Shown: piece by piece, positions 18,563 through 27,124 of the stretch
Numbering within the stretch: position 1 is the stretch's first letter
Layout: each line of letters opens with the position of its first letter
The notes under the pieces: model-generated
The model's database searches: none
Told to the model about the DNA's origin: nothing
Seen by the model: the letters and a program-made list of their open reading frames with translations, nothing else
Assembly (NCBI GenBank): GCA_041667115.1
Contig: JBAYFO010000004.1
Span: forward strand, 1-64,000
DNA: 64,000 nucleotides
Direction: 5' to 3'
Origin: UBA1563 sp041667115
GTDB lineage: Bacteria; Bacteroidota; Ignavibacteria; Ignavibacteriales; Ignavibacteriaceae
Program-made: the position numbers and the translations under genes

Positions 18563-18567
18563 AAAAA

Positions 18568-18680
18568 ATGGGACGCAGATGAAGAATGAAATCTCAAAGA
18601 ACAAATCCCAAAACCCAAACATACTTTGTTTTTTGAAAATTGCTTTTTGGAATTTCTTCCTAGATAAATCTGCGTCCCAT
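18568..18680. repeat. Inverted-repeat element between the convergent channel and M16 genes
   Basis: 13-bp perfect outer arms, ATGGGACGCAGAT (18568-18580) and ATCTGCGTCCCAT (18668-18680), enclose about 87 bases. Inside is a second imperfect pair, AACAAATCCCAAAA near 18600 and TTTTTGGAATTTCTTC near 18644, similar to the element at 37931. It contains no ORF. It could fold into a long hairpin and act as a terminator, or be a dispersed repeat. Confidence 0.75.
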
Positions 18681-18694
18681 TGTCTTAAAAAAAT

Positions 18695-20227
18695 TTACTT
18701 AAACGTATCTGCCGAATTAATGATCTTTACATCATTCACATTCAACTTATAATTTGCAACAGCGTCGTCCTCATCCAAAACAGATTTCGGTAGTCCCGCC
18801 TTCACAACATTTGAATAACTCATTGGTGAAGGAAGATTTTCTTTCAAGCTTTTTGCAAGCGGTTCTGCTTCACTCTTATCTGTAATAATGGTGATATCCA
18901 TATTTTCTGTCTGCCAATATTTTTTAATTGCGCGGTTAACATCAGCAAGGGTAAGTTTTGCAAGCTGTTTATCCATTTCGTTAACGTAATCTTTTTTTCC
19001 GTAGAATTTAGAATCCATCAAATAACCAAGACGACTTGAAGGTGTCTGCACATAAAGTTTTATGTAGCTTCTTAAAAATGTGCGGGTTGCTTCAAAATCT
19101 TTTTTTGTCATTCCATTCTTTACAAGATTATCAATTTCGCGAACAGCCAAACGAATTGCGTAATGTGCATGCCCGATTTTAATATCTTCCAATTCCTTGT
19201 ATTGATTCTTCAACTGTTTTGCAATTTGCACAGGGCGAATCCAAAAAGAAAAATAATTTGTGTTTCGCGGTGTTCCCGCAGGCTGCAGCATATTTCTTCC
19301 GCCGTTATCGTACCACTCGATGTAAGAGTAATCTCCGTAATTCATCGAACGGGTTTCGCGCAGCTTTTGATACAGTTGTCCGTAAGATTTTCTATGTTCG
19401 CCCAGATATGAATTTGCTACCATCATCGCAGCAAAGTCGTTATCTTTTCGTGTAAGGTTCATCGGGAATCCGGCGAATATTGCAGAACCAAACGCATTAT
19501 CTTTTTGAATAATCTCAACGTTTATCCCTTTTGGCATCTGAGGTTTTACTATTGCGGGAAGAAGAGGTTTTACAGCAGAAAGTTCTTGCAAATCTTTTTT
19601 CAACGTTGAGAGAAATGCACTTGAATAATTTCCGGCAATCCCGATCATAACATTATTTTTTGTGAAGAAGTTTTTGTACTGATCTCTCACGTCTTCAAGG
19701 GTTATCGCTTTTACGCTTTCTGATTTCCCTTGAATCATATGTTGATATTTTGTTCCTCTAAAAAGAAAATCTTCCAGCGCTTTTTTAGAATAATCTTCGT
19801 CGGAAGAAGCGCGGATAACCTGGTCAACATAATTTTGCTGATTTCTTTTTACACGGTCAAAATCATTTTGCGAAAATGAGGGGTGAAGCATTAATCCTTT
19901 AAGGATTGGATAGAAATCATTAAGAAAATCTTGATGTACTTCAAACGTGAAGATCGAGACTTCTTTATCAACCGATGAAGAATATCCTGCCGCCCAGGGA
20001 TAAATTTTATTTTGAATATCGGAGTAAGTTAAATCTCCCGTTCCACCTTGTGTTATCAGCGCGGAAGTGAGATAGGTTAATCCTTCTTTTCCTGCCGGAT
20101 CGCATACCGAACCGTTTTTGAACATCAACTTAATTGTTACCTTGTTAGTGTGCGGCAGTTTTAACTCAACCACTTCTTGCGCAAGTAAAGAACCGAACAA
20201 GAGAATTCCAAGCAATAAAGTTTTCAT
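18695..20227 (-). CDS. M16-family peptidase-like subunit lacking the zinc motif
   Basis: A signal peptide (MKTLLLGILLFGSLLAQ) is followed by an M16 fold of about 490 residues. Where active members have HxxEH, this protein reads GKEGLTYLTSALITQGGTG, so it cannot bind the catalytic zinc. It keeps the C-terminal M16 features used by the substrate-binding partner in heterodimeric M16 proteases. Its start codon overlaps the stop of the active M16 gene by one base (TAATG), so the pair should be made in equal amounts and probably forms a periplasmic dimer or tetramer. Confidence 0.87.
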   Translation of the reverse strand: MKTLLLGILLFGSLLAQEVVELKLPHTNKVTIKLMFKNGSVCDPAGKEGLTYLTSALITQGGTGDLTYSDIQNKIYPWAAGYSSSVDKEVSIFTFEVHQDFLNDFYPILKGLMLHPSFSQNDFDRVKRNQQNYVDQVIRASSDEDYSKKALEDFLFRGTKYQHMIQGKSESVKAITLEDVRDQYKNFFTKNNVMIGIAGNYSSAFLSTLKKDLQELSAVKPLLPAIVKPQMPKGINVEIIQKDNAFGSAIFAGFPMNLTRKDNDFAAMMVANSYLGEHRKSYGQLYQKLRETRSMNYGDYSYIEWYDNGGRNMLQPAGTPRNTNYFSFWIRPVQIAKQLKNQYKELEDIKIGHAHYAIRLAVREIDNLVKNGMTKKDFEATRTFLRSYIKLYVQTPSSRLGYLMDSKFYGKKDYVNEMDKQLAKLTLADVNRAIKKYWQTENMDITIITDKSEAEPLAKSLKENLPSPMSYSNVVKAGLPKSVLDEDDAVANYKLNVNDVKIINSADTFK

Positions 20228-21576
20228 TATTTTACTCCTCCTTCTGCATCGGCTGAGATTGTGCCGACGGTTAATCTTTCCGGGGTGAAGTATTTTTTTG
20301 CGACAGCTTTTACATCTTCCACGGTTACTTTTTCATAATTATTATAAAGATAGTTAATCGATTCCGGATCGCCGGTAAGCTGAATAATATGACTTAGAAT
20401 ATTTGCAATCGATGATGGATTGTCTATACCCATTGCAAAACTGTATTTCAATCTGGATTTTGTTTCTGCCAGTGATTTTTCATCAACACCATTTGTCTTC
20501 ACCGCTTCGAGAGCTTTTGTTATTTCATCTTTAACATATTGCATATCGTTTTTCTTCACAATGGAAGCATCAACAGAAATCAAATTAGGATCGCGGGTGT
20601 CATAAATTCCGCCGTTAAGGCTGCGTACTTTCTGTTCCTGAAGTACAAGTTTTTGATAGAGTTTCGAGTTATTAGAAAAAAGTATTGTACATAAAATATC
20701 AAGTGCCGGTGATTCCATTCCTTTTGCGTCAAACCCCGGTCCCTTATAGTTCAAGCTAACAAACGGAGGAATACTGCCGTCTTGAAGATGCGTATAGCGG
20801 GTTTCTTTTTGTTCCGGTTCAACGGGAATTTTCGCTTCATAATTTCCGCGTTTCCATTTTCCGAAATATTTTTCCGCAAGTTTATTTACCTGTTCAGGGG
20901 TTACATCGCCAACAACCAAAAGCGTTGTGTATTCCGGTCTGTAAAATCGATTGAAAAACTTTAAAGAATATTCGTACTGATTCGGCATATCAATAATGTC
21001 TTTCAGAAATCCCATTGTTGTATGTTTGTACGTATGTGCATCAAAAGCAGTATTTGCAATGTTTTCTTCCAACTGCGCAAACGGTGAGGCAATATTTTTT
21101 GTATACTCGCCTTTAACAGCACCTGCTTCTGTTTTGAAATCGTGAATTGGGTAATGTAGATTCTGAAAACGGTCGGATTCAAGTTCAAACATTTTTTCGA
21201 GTTTTTGTGCATTACCCGTCATGTGATAAATTGTTCTGTCGAGTGAAGTATTTGCATTGGCTGAAGCGCCGATTGCTTTTAATTCTTCGTTGTATTTGTC
21301 TTTATCATATTTTTCCGTTCCGCGGAACATCATGTGTTCGAAGAAATGGGCAAATCCGGTTACGCCGGCCTCTACCTCATTACGCGAACCAACGCGGACA
21401 ACGAGAAAGAATGAGGCAATTCCGGGACTATCAAATTTTACGGTAACCACATTTAGTCCGTTTGCCATTTTATGTTGCTCAATTGGATAAGGAAACGGCT
21501 TTGTTGCCGCATAGTTGCTTAAACCGATTGCAGAAAAAAAGAAAATCGGCAAAGCAAGTGAAAAGAAATTTTTCAT
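20227..21576 (-). CDS. M16-family zinc metallopeptidase, active subunit
   Basis: This 449-residue exported insulinase-type protease carries the inverted zinc motif HFFEH (H77, E80, H81) and the third ligand E157 exactly 76 residues later, as in active M16 enzymes. A signal peptide covers about residues 1-23. Start choice: the ATG at 21576 is preceded by AAAGGAG at ideal spacing; an upstream in-frame ATG at 21615 would add 13 residues before the signal peptide and is less likely. It likely degrades peptides in the periplasm together with the coupled inactive partner. The 270 bases upstream contain no gene. Confidence 0.93.
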   Translation of the reverse strand: MKNFFSLALPIFFFSAIGLSNYAATKPFPYPIEQHKMANGLNVVTVKFDSPGIASFFLVVRVGSRNEVEAGVTGFAHFFEHMMFRGTEKYDKDKYNEELKAIGASANANTSLDRTIYHMTGNAQKLEKMFELESDRFQNLHYPIHDFKTEAGAVKGEYTKNIASPFAQLEENIANTAFDAHTYKHTTMGFLKDIIDMPNQYEYSLKFFNRFYRPEYTTLLVVGDVTPEQVNKLAEKYFGKWKRGNYEAKIPVEPEQKETRYTHLQDGSIPPFVSLNYKGPGFDAKGMESPALDILCTILFSNNSKLYQKLVLQEQKVRSLNGGIYDTRDPNLISVDASIVKKNDMQYVKDEITKALEAVKTNGVDEKSLAETKSRLKYSFAMGIDNPSSIANILSHIIQLTGDPESINYLYNNYEKVTVEDVKAVAKKYFTPERLTVGTISADAEGGVK

Positions 21577-21777
21577 ATCGCTCCTTTTTTTAGTTATAAA
21601 AGTTATCTTCTTCAAGGGTTTAGACGAAGAAGAAAGAATTTTTCCTATTAAGAAAAAATAGCAAATTCCTTTTGGTTAATAAACAACATCTGTGGAATAA
21701 TGAAACCGCTTATCAAGAAAAAGGAAACTGTTTTTTTACCTTAAGGTTGCTCATGTAAAAAATATCACAGTATCCCC

Positions 21778-21823
21778 TTGACAAACGAGATTTTGTTTTG
21801 TATGTTTGCTTTGCAAAACAAAG
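21778..21823 (+). promoter_or_regulatory. Promoter with palindromic operator before the membrane protein/regulator operon
   Basis: TTGACA (21778-21783), a 17-base spacer and TATGTTTG (21801-21808) form a near-consensus promoter that also fits the Bacteroidota -10 pattern TAnnTTTG. Immediately downstream, at the expected transcription start, lies CTTTGcaaaaCAAAG (21809-21823), followed by TACTTTATT. The same palindrome and tail occur at 23380. The position fits a repressor site, plausibly for the winged-helix protein encoded third in this operon (inference). Confidence 0.75.
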
Positions 21824-21846
21824 TACTTTATTAACCGAGGATTCGA

Positions 21847-22443
21847 ATGGACGATAGAACTGCAATTGATGAACTTATATTTATAAGAAAAGTAATTGAG
21901 GATAGCAAGCGATCTGTAACTGAAAACGGAATCGGTTTTATCTTCTGGGGAATTCTTGTCTTTTTAGGATTGATGTCTGTTTATCTTAAAATTGTTTTTG
22001 ATTTACCCTATGATTCAAATTGGGTTTGGATTATTCTAATTGGTTTCGGGTGGGCTTACACCATCATTGCCAATTTAATAAAGAAGCGAAAAAAACAGGT
22101 TAAAACTTTTGCCGGAAAAATTTTAATGAGTGTTTGGGTTAGCGCCGGAATTGTGATGACAATTATTGGCTTTGTTGCTACTGCCGCCGGGATGATTCCA
22201 GGTTATTCAGTCAGTCCTCTTATTTCAACCGTATTGGGTGCGGCATATTTTATAAGTGGAATAATATACGACTCTAAATGGGTGAAGTTGCTATCTGTAG
22301 GCTGGTGGCTTGGCGGAATAGGAATGTTTTTTGTCGTTAATATCAATCAAATTTTAATTATGGCTTTAATGATGTTGTTTTTACAAGTGATTCCCGGATT
22401 TATTTTTTATTTTGGTTCAAAAAAAAATGAAATAGCTCAATGA
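21847..22443 (+). CDS. Integral membrane protein of unknown function, paralog 1
   Basis: A 198-residue protein with a short charged N-terminus (MDDRTAIDELIFIRKVIEDSKRSVTENG) and about five hydrophobic segments. The next gene encodes a paralog of the same length. Aligned motifs include ELxFIRKxIE, a VWVSAGIVMTIIGFVA-type segment, GAAYFxxGxI, and GWWxGGI. I do not recognise a named enzyme or transporter family. The two paralogs and the following winged-helix gene overlap by 4 bases each, so they form one translationally coupled operon. A membrane-bound partner for the regulator is a reasonable guess. Confidence 0.75.
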   Translation: MDDRTAIDELIFIRKVIEDSKRSVTENGIGFIFWGILVFLGLMSVYLKIVFDLPYDSNWVWIILIGFGWAYTIIANLIKKRKKQVKTFAGKILMSVWVSAGIVMTIIGFVATAAGMIPGYSVSPLISTVLGAAYFISGIIYDSKWVKLLSVGWWLGGIGMFFVVNINQILIMALMMLFLQVIPGFIFYFGSKKNEIAQ

Positions 22444-22472
22444 GTGAAAATAATTTTTTAAACGGAGTTTCT

Positions 22473-23069
22473 ATGGATGAAAAATCAGCCCTTGAAGAAC
22501 TTCAATTTATTAGAAAAATAATTGAAGAAACAAAAAAAGCAGTCATCTATAACGGCAAGGATTATATCTTTTGGAGTGTACTTGTTATTGTCGGGATGAT
22601 GTCGACATATCTATTTCATATGAGTGGTCTTTATTTTAACTACTTCTGGATTTGGGTTGTGCTCATCCCAATAGGTTGGATTTTTTCCATTTACAATCGG
22701 ATAAAGCTAAGAGAGAAACATCCTTCTACATATTCCGGAAAGTTGATAGGCGCTGTTTGGGCTGCTGCCGGAATTGCTATGACGATCATCGGATTTATCG
22801 GACCAATGATTGGAACAATTAAACCTATGGCGATCAGTCCGATTGCCTGTATAATAATGGGTAGTGCGTATTTCGTTACGGGGAAAATTGTAGAGGTTAA
22901 ATGGCTCGGTAATTTATCGTTCGGGTGGTGGATTGGCGGAATAGTATTACTCTTTATTACTTCTATTCATTCGTTTTTGATTATGGCTTTGTTAATGCTC
23001 TTTTTCCAGGCACTACCGGGAATAATTATTTATAGAAAATACAAACAAACTATGACGGCAAAACTGTGA
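22473..23069 (+). CDS. Integral membrane protein of unknown function, paralog 2
   Basis: The 198 residues align end to end with the preceding gene (MDEKSALEELQFIRKIIEETKKAVIYNG, then about five membrane segments with VWAAAGIAMTIIGFIG and GWWIGGIVLL). I chose the ATG at 22473 because GGAG (22464-22467) sits before it and the start then matches the paralog exactly. An ATG at 22440 overlapping the previous stop would add 11 residues and cannot be excluded. Tandem duplication of the ancestral gene is evident. Function unknown. Confidence 0.73.
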   Translation: MDEKSALEELQFIRKIIEETKKAVIYNGKDYIFWSVLVIVGMMSTYLFHMSGLYFNYFWIWVVLIPIGWIFSIYNRIKLREKHPSTYSGKLIGAVWAAAGIAMTIIGFIGPMIGTIKPMAISPIACIIMGSAYFVTGKIVEVKWLGNLSFGWWIGGIVLLFITSIHSFLIMALLMLFFQALPGIIIYRKYKQTMTAKL

Positions 23070-23362
23070 ACGATTTTGATTATCAACAACTCGATGATGT
23101 TATTCATTCGAGAATTCGTCTTGCTTTAATGGCATTGCTAATATCGGTGGAAGAAGCGGAATTCAATTTTCTAAAAGAAAAGGTGAACGCAACCGATGGG
23201 AATTTAAGTGTTCATCTGAAGAAACTTGAAGAAGCTAACTATATTTCAGTCAAAAAAGAATTTGTTGACCGTAAACCCAAGACGGTTTACTCACTTACGA
23301 AAACCGGAATTAAAGCATTTGAATTGTACGTAGCTCAATTAGAAAAATTAATTAAAAAATAA
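23066..23362 (+). CDS. Winged-helix transcriptional regulator
   Basis: A 98-residue winged-helix protein: DVIHSRIRLALMALLISVEEAEFNFLKEKVNATDGNLSVHLKKLEEANYISVKK, then a wing with KPKTVYSLTKTGIKAF. This is the MarR/ArsR-like HTH_34 type that usually dimerises and binds a short palindrome. It starts with GTG overlapping the preceding stop. I infer that it binds CTTTG-N5-CAAAG, present before its own operon (21809) and before the next transcription unit (23380). No sensor domain or metal-binding cysteines are visible. Confidence 0.85.
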   Translation: MNDFDYQQLDDVIHSRIRLALMALLISVEEAEFNFLKEKVNATDGNLSVHLKKLEEANYISVKKEFVDRKPKTVYSLTKTGIKAFELYVAQLEKLIKK

Positions 23363-23379
23363 AAATTTTTATCTATCAA

Positions 23380-23403
23380 CTTTGTAAATCAAAGCACTTT
23401 ATT
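23380..23403 (+). promoter_or_regulatory. Second copy of the CTTTG-N5-CAAAG operator
   Basis: CTTTGtaaatCAAAG (23380-23394) followed by CACTTTATT repeats the element at 21809, including the YACTTTATT tail. It lies 38 bases before the next start codon. A degenerate -10 (CAACTTTG at 23377-23384) overlaps it. It probably places the next two genes under the same regulator. Confidence 0.65.
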
Positions 23404-23431
23404 TAATAACAACAATAGAAAAGGATCAAAA

Positions 23432-24226
23432 ATGAAAACTTCAATTTCGACAAAACTGTTCGTGTTCTTTCTTCTCTTTGCCTGGCTCTTTCCATCACTC
23501 TATGCTCAATCGTCCAAAGAACTTTTAAAAGAAGGGAAAGCACTTGCAGCAAAGGCTTACGTCGTGTATGATAAAGAAACGTTCATGAAGGCGCACGACA
23601 TATTTGAAAAGCTCTATTCAGCCGACTCCACCGATCTTACAGCCCTCTACAATTTAACGTATGTAGAATATCGATTTTTAGAAATGGGCGCGCGTGAAAA
23701 AGCATTGTTTGATAAATATGTCGTTCAAGCCGTCAATCACGCAGAAAAAATTTCTTCGGCAAAAGATTTTACCTCTGAAGGAAAAACTTTATTCGCCGCA
23801 ATCTTGATGATGAAAATAACTTATAATTGGGCGGAAGCAATGACCCTTTCACCGAGAATCTATGCGCTGCTGGGTGAGGCTCTTGCAATTAATGGAGACA
23901 ATCCGCGAGCCAATCTAGTTTATGGTATTATGAAGTTTAACACTCCGGCAGCGTTTGGTGGAAGCACAAAAGAAGCACTTGAAAATTTTTCCAAAACAAT
24001 TTCAGTTTTTGAAAAAGAAGAAAATGATTCAACACTTATGGTGAATTGGGGATATCTCGATGCGTTAGCATGGACAGGAATTGCTAACGAAAAATTAGAA
24101 ATGTCAGATGCGGCAATCTTCGTTTATAAAAAAGCTCTATCGATTGAACCCGAATTTGCTTGGGTCAAACATGTACTGCTCCCGAAATTAGAGAAATCGA
24201 AAAACGGAACAAAGAATACTTTTTAA
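23432..24226 (+). CDS. Exported helical-repeat (TPR-like) protein
   Basis: A signal peptide (MKTSISTKLFVFFLLFAWLFPSLYAQ) precedes about 235 mostly helical residues with tetratricopeptide-like spacing, for example ALYNLTYVEYRFLEMG, PRANLVYGIMKFN and the last unit AIFVYKKALSIEPEFAWV. It should be periplasmic. Thirty bases later a TonB-dependent receptor begins, so the two probably belong to one transcription unit and may once have served the same uptake route. The substrate is unknown. Confidence 0.75.
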   Translation: MKTSISTKLFVFFLLFAWLFPSLYAQSSKELLKEGKALAAKAYVVYDKETFMKAHDIFEKLYSADSTDLTALYNLTYVEYRFLEMGAREKALFDKYVVQAVNHAEKISSAKDFTSEGKTLFAAILMMKITYNWAEAMTLSPRIYALLGEALAINGDNPRANLVYGIMKFNTPAAFGGSTKEALENFSKTISVFEKEENDSTLMVNWGYLDALAWTGIANEKLEMSDAAIFVYKKALSIEPEFAWVKHVLLPKLEKSKNGTKNTF

Positions 24227-24255
24227 TAAGAAGTTGATAGACAAAAAGGAAACAA

Positions 24256-26456
24256 ATGAAATCTAAAATAATTTTAATCGCGTTGCTGTTGATCGGAAAC
24301 TTATTTTCTCAATCCAAAATAAAAATTGAAGGAACTGTTTTTGATGATGATAAAAAACCATTACCGATGGTTATGGTTTTTCTCACTAATTCGAGTGACG
24401 GAGTAATGAGCGATGATCAAGGAAAATTTTCCTTCTCGACAAAATTGAAAGGGAAAATTATTCTTAATGCAAATCTGATCGGGTATGAAAAATTCAGTAA
24501 AGAATTGGATTTACAAGATCAAAAGAAAATTACCTTCGATATTGAATTGAAAGAATCTGCGCTGAAGATGAAAGAGTCGGTTGTGTCGGCAAGTTCATTC
24601 GGCTCTGAAAAAGGAAAGGGTTTGGTCTTAAGCCGTATCGATGTTTTAACAACTCCCGGTGGTGCAGCGGATTTATTTCAATCGCTAAAAACAATGCCGG
24701 GAATTACTCAAGTATCCGAAAGCGCCGAACTTTACGTGCGCGGTGGCGATCCGATTGAAACAATAACCATGATAGATCAAGCGTTAATCTATCATCCGTT
24801 TTCTTACGAATCGACCTACGGGAGTTTGTTTTCAAACCTGAAAAACGAATTCATCAAAGGAATGTTTTTTTCAAGCGGCGGATTCTCTGCTAAGTATGGA
24901 AATGTTCTTTCAGGAGTTCTAGATATCGAAACAAAAGGAGTTCCAACATCTATGTACAGCAGTTTTGGGATTTCTTTAGCGAATACAAATTTCTCCGCCG
25001 AAGTTCCTTTGATAGAGGACAAACTTGGCTTCAGCTTCAATTTTGATCAATCATTTACCAAACCAATTTTTTGGCTGAACGGTGGATTGGAAAAATTTAC
25101 TGCTGCACCGACTTCTAAAAATATTACCGGAAGCGTGAATTATGCATATTCAAAAACCGGTAAATTAAAATTATTCGGTATTTACGCAAGAGATATTCAA
25201 GGTGTGAGTGTTGAACAAACCGAATACGAAGGAACCTTTGATGGAAATACGCAGAGTAAATTCATCAATCTCCAACATTCAAATGTTCTTTTTACTAAAC
25301 TTGTAATGAAGAACAGTCTTTCCGTTAGCAGCTAGTTAAATAAATGGAAACTGGGTGTTCTTGATTTGACAAAAACGGATCAAGTTTATTCATTCAGAAA
25401 TGACTTTGAATATTTTATTAGTTCGCGTAGCCGTTTGCTTTCCGGAGTTGAATATGAAAAGAGAAAAGTAAACTATCTCGGACAAATTCCTAACAATGAT
25501 TACAACATCCGTCCCGATGCGCAAAAAAAAGTAATAGATGCCGATATCCTCGGCTCAAGAGTTGGTGGGTATTTTGAACTTGAATCAGCCAATACTATTG
25601 GAATAGAAAATTTTGCAAGTGCAATTGGAATTAGATATGACCGTATTCCTTCTCTAAAATTTGATTGGATAAATCCGCGTGTGAATTTATCTTACAAACT
25701 GAACGAGCATTCAACATTAAAAACAGCTTGGGGAATTTTTAATCAACTTCCCGATCCACGATTATTCAATCCTGTTGACGGCAATCCGAACCTGAAATCG
25801 ATGCAGGCGATTCATTACGTTCTTTCATACGATTATCTTTTTAACGATGATAATTCGTTCCGTGTTGAACTTTACCACAAAGATTATAAAAATCTTCCGC
25901 TAGAAAATTCTTTGATTAAGTATGACAATAATGGAAAAGGTTATGCGGATGGTATTGATGTTATTCTAAAAGGTACATTGACAAACGGATGGAGCGGGTG
26001 GATTTCTTATGGATTTATCAATACAAAAAGAAAATGGATGGACTTTGAGCAATTAACAAGCAGTTCATTCGATATTACACACAACTTTTCGTTGATCGCA
26101 AAATATTTTATTGCGGCGAATTGGCAGGTGGGAATAAACTTTAAATACGCAACGGGGAGACCTTACACGCCTGTTATCGGCTCGGATTATCGTTTAACCG
26201 AAAGTGTCTATGAGCCTGTTTATGGAGTAAAAACTCATCACGTTTTCAAAATTATAAGCGGTTGGATTTGCGAATCACATATTTCACAACGCTATTTGAT
26301 AGGCTCAGTACCGTCTTCTACCTTGAAGGATTAAACATTCTTGATCTTAAAAATATATTTGGATATTACTATTCGCCGGATTATTCCGAAAGGAAAGAAA
26401 TTTCAAGTTACTTTGGAAGAAGAACGGTGGTTGTAGGAGCGAGTTTTAATTTATAA
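24256..26456 (+). pseudogene. TonB-dependent receptor gene broken by a stop and a frameshift
   Basis: The first 359 codons give a signal peptide, a carboxypeptidase-like regulatory domain (KIKIEGTVFDDDKKPLP) and a plug domain (LFQSLKTMPGITQVSESAEL, YVRGGDP). An in-frame TAG at 25333-25335 interrupts it; the same frame then continues as barrel sequence to about 26233. There a five-A run (26229-26233) appears one A short: adding one base gives an unbroken read through FQNYKRLDLRITYF to the typical final strand RRTVVVGASFNL at 26456. So one nonsense and one -1 change disrupt an otherwise full-length receptor of about 733 codons. Assembly error, recent decay and phase variation are all possible. 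Confidence 0.85.
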
Positions 26457-26511
26457 GCGCAGACTGAAGTTTATGTTACGCAAAAATTCGTAACACAGAC
26501 TTCAGTCTGTG
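26457..26511. repeat. REP-like imperfect palindrome
   Basis: Arms CAGACTGAAGT...GTTACG (from about 26460) and CGTAAC...ACTTCAGTCTG (to about 26509) form a long imperfect hairpin around an 8-base A/T loop. The right arm itself contains the smaller palindrome ACAGACTTCAGTCTGT (26495-26510). It follows the broken receptor gene directly and has no coding potential. It resembles the palindrome at 6406 in style, not in sequence. Confidence 0.7.
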
Positions 26512-26640
26512 ATCTTAGAACCTACCGATATTTCACCCACATCTTTTTATTTTCTATTTTTAGAAGAGAAAAACTAAGTTTAATGAAACCGTACACATTT
26601 TTTTCGTGTTAGATATTATATAACTGAAAGAAAAAAGTAA

Positions 26641-27102
26641 ATGGCAAAAAAATATTGGCTCTTCAAATCTGAACCGGACGCATATTCAATTGATGATCTG
26701 GCAAAAGATAAAAAAACTTTTTGGGATGGCGTCCGTAATTACCAAGCGCGGAATTTTTTACGCGACGAAATTAAAACCGGTGACCAGGTTTTGTTCTATC
26801 ACAGCAACGTAGAACCCACCGGCGTTTTTGGCGTTTGTGAAGTTGTTAAGGATGGATATCCCGATCAAACCGCATTTGATCCGGAAAGCAATCACTTCGA
26901 TCCGAAAAGCAATCTGCAAAATCCCGCGTGGTTTATGGTTGATATTAAGTTTGTGAAGAAATTTTCCAAACCGGTTACGCTGGATGAAATAAAATCTAAT
27001 ACCAAATTGCAAAACATGAAACTGCTTCAACGCGGGAACCGTTTAAGTATTCAGCCTGTTACAAAAGAGGAATTTAATACAATAGTTGCAAGTGGAAAGT
27101 AA
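26641..27102 (+). CDS. EVE domain protein
   Basis: EVE domains are PUA-like folds that bind modified DNA or RNA bases. This 153-residue protein is essentially a single EVE domain: KKYWLFKSEPDAYSIDDL, WDGVRNYQARNFLRD, GDQVLFYHSN, PTGVFGVCEVVKDGYPD and the final LLQRGNRLSIQPVTKEEF. All are typical of the bacterial thymocyte-nuclear-protein-1 type. The precise ligand is not known. It starts a plus-strand run that continues into the Nramp gene 22 bases later. Confidence 0.92.
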   Translation: MAKKYWLFKSEPDAYSIDDLAKDKKTFWDGVRNYQARNFLRDEIKTGDQVLFYHSNVEPTGVFGVCEVVKDGYPDQTAFDPESNHFDPKSNLQNPAWFMVDIKFVKKFSKPVTLDEIKSNTKLQNMKLLQRGNRLSIQPVTKEEFNTIVASGK

Positions 27103-27124
27103 AAAGTGAAAAGCGAATTTGTAA

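Noticed and set aside
18563..18694. Small RNA gene in the inverted repeat
   Set aside because: A hairpin alone is not enough; no promoter or terminator structure typical of a known ncRNA was found.
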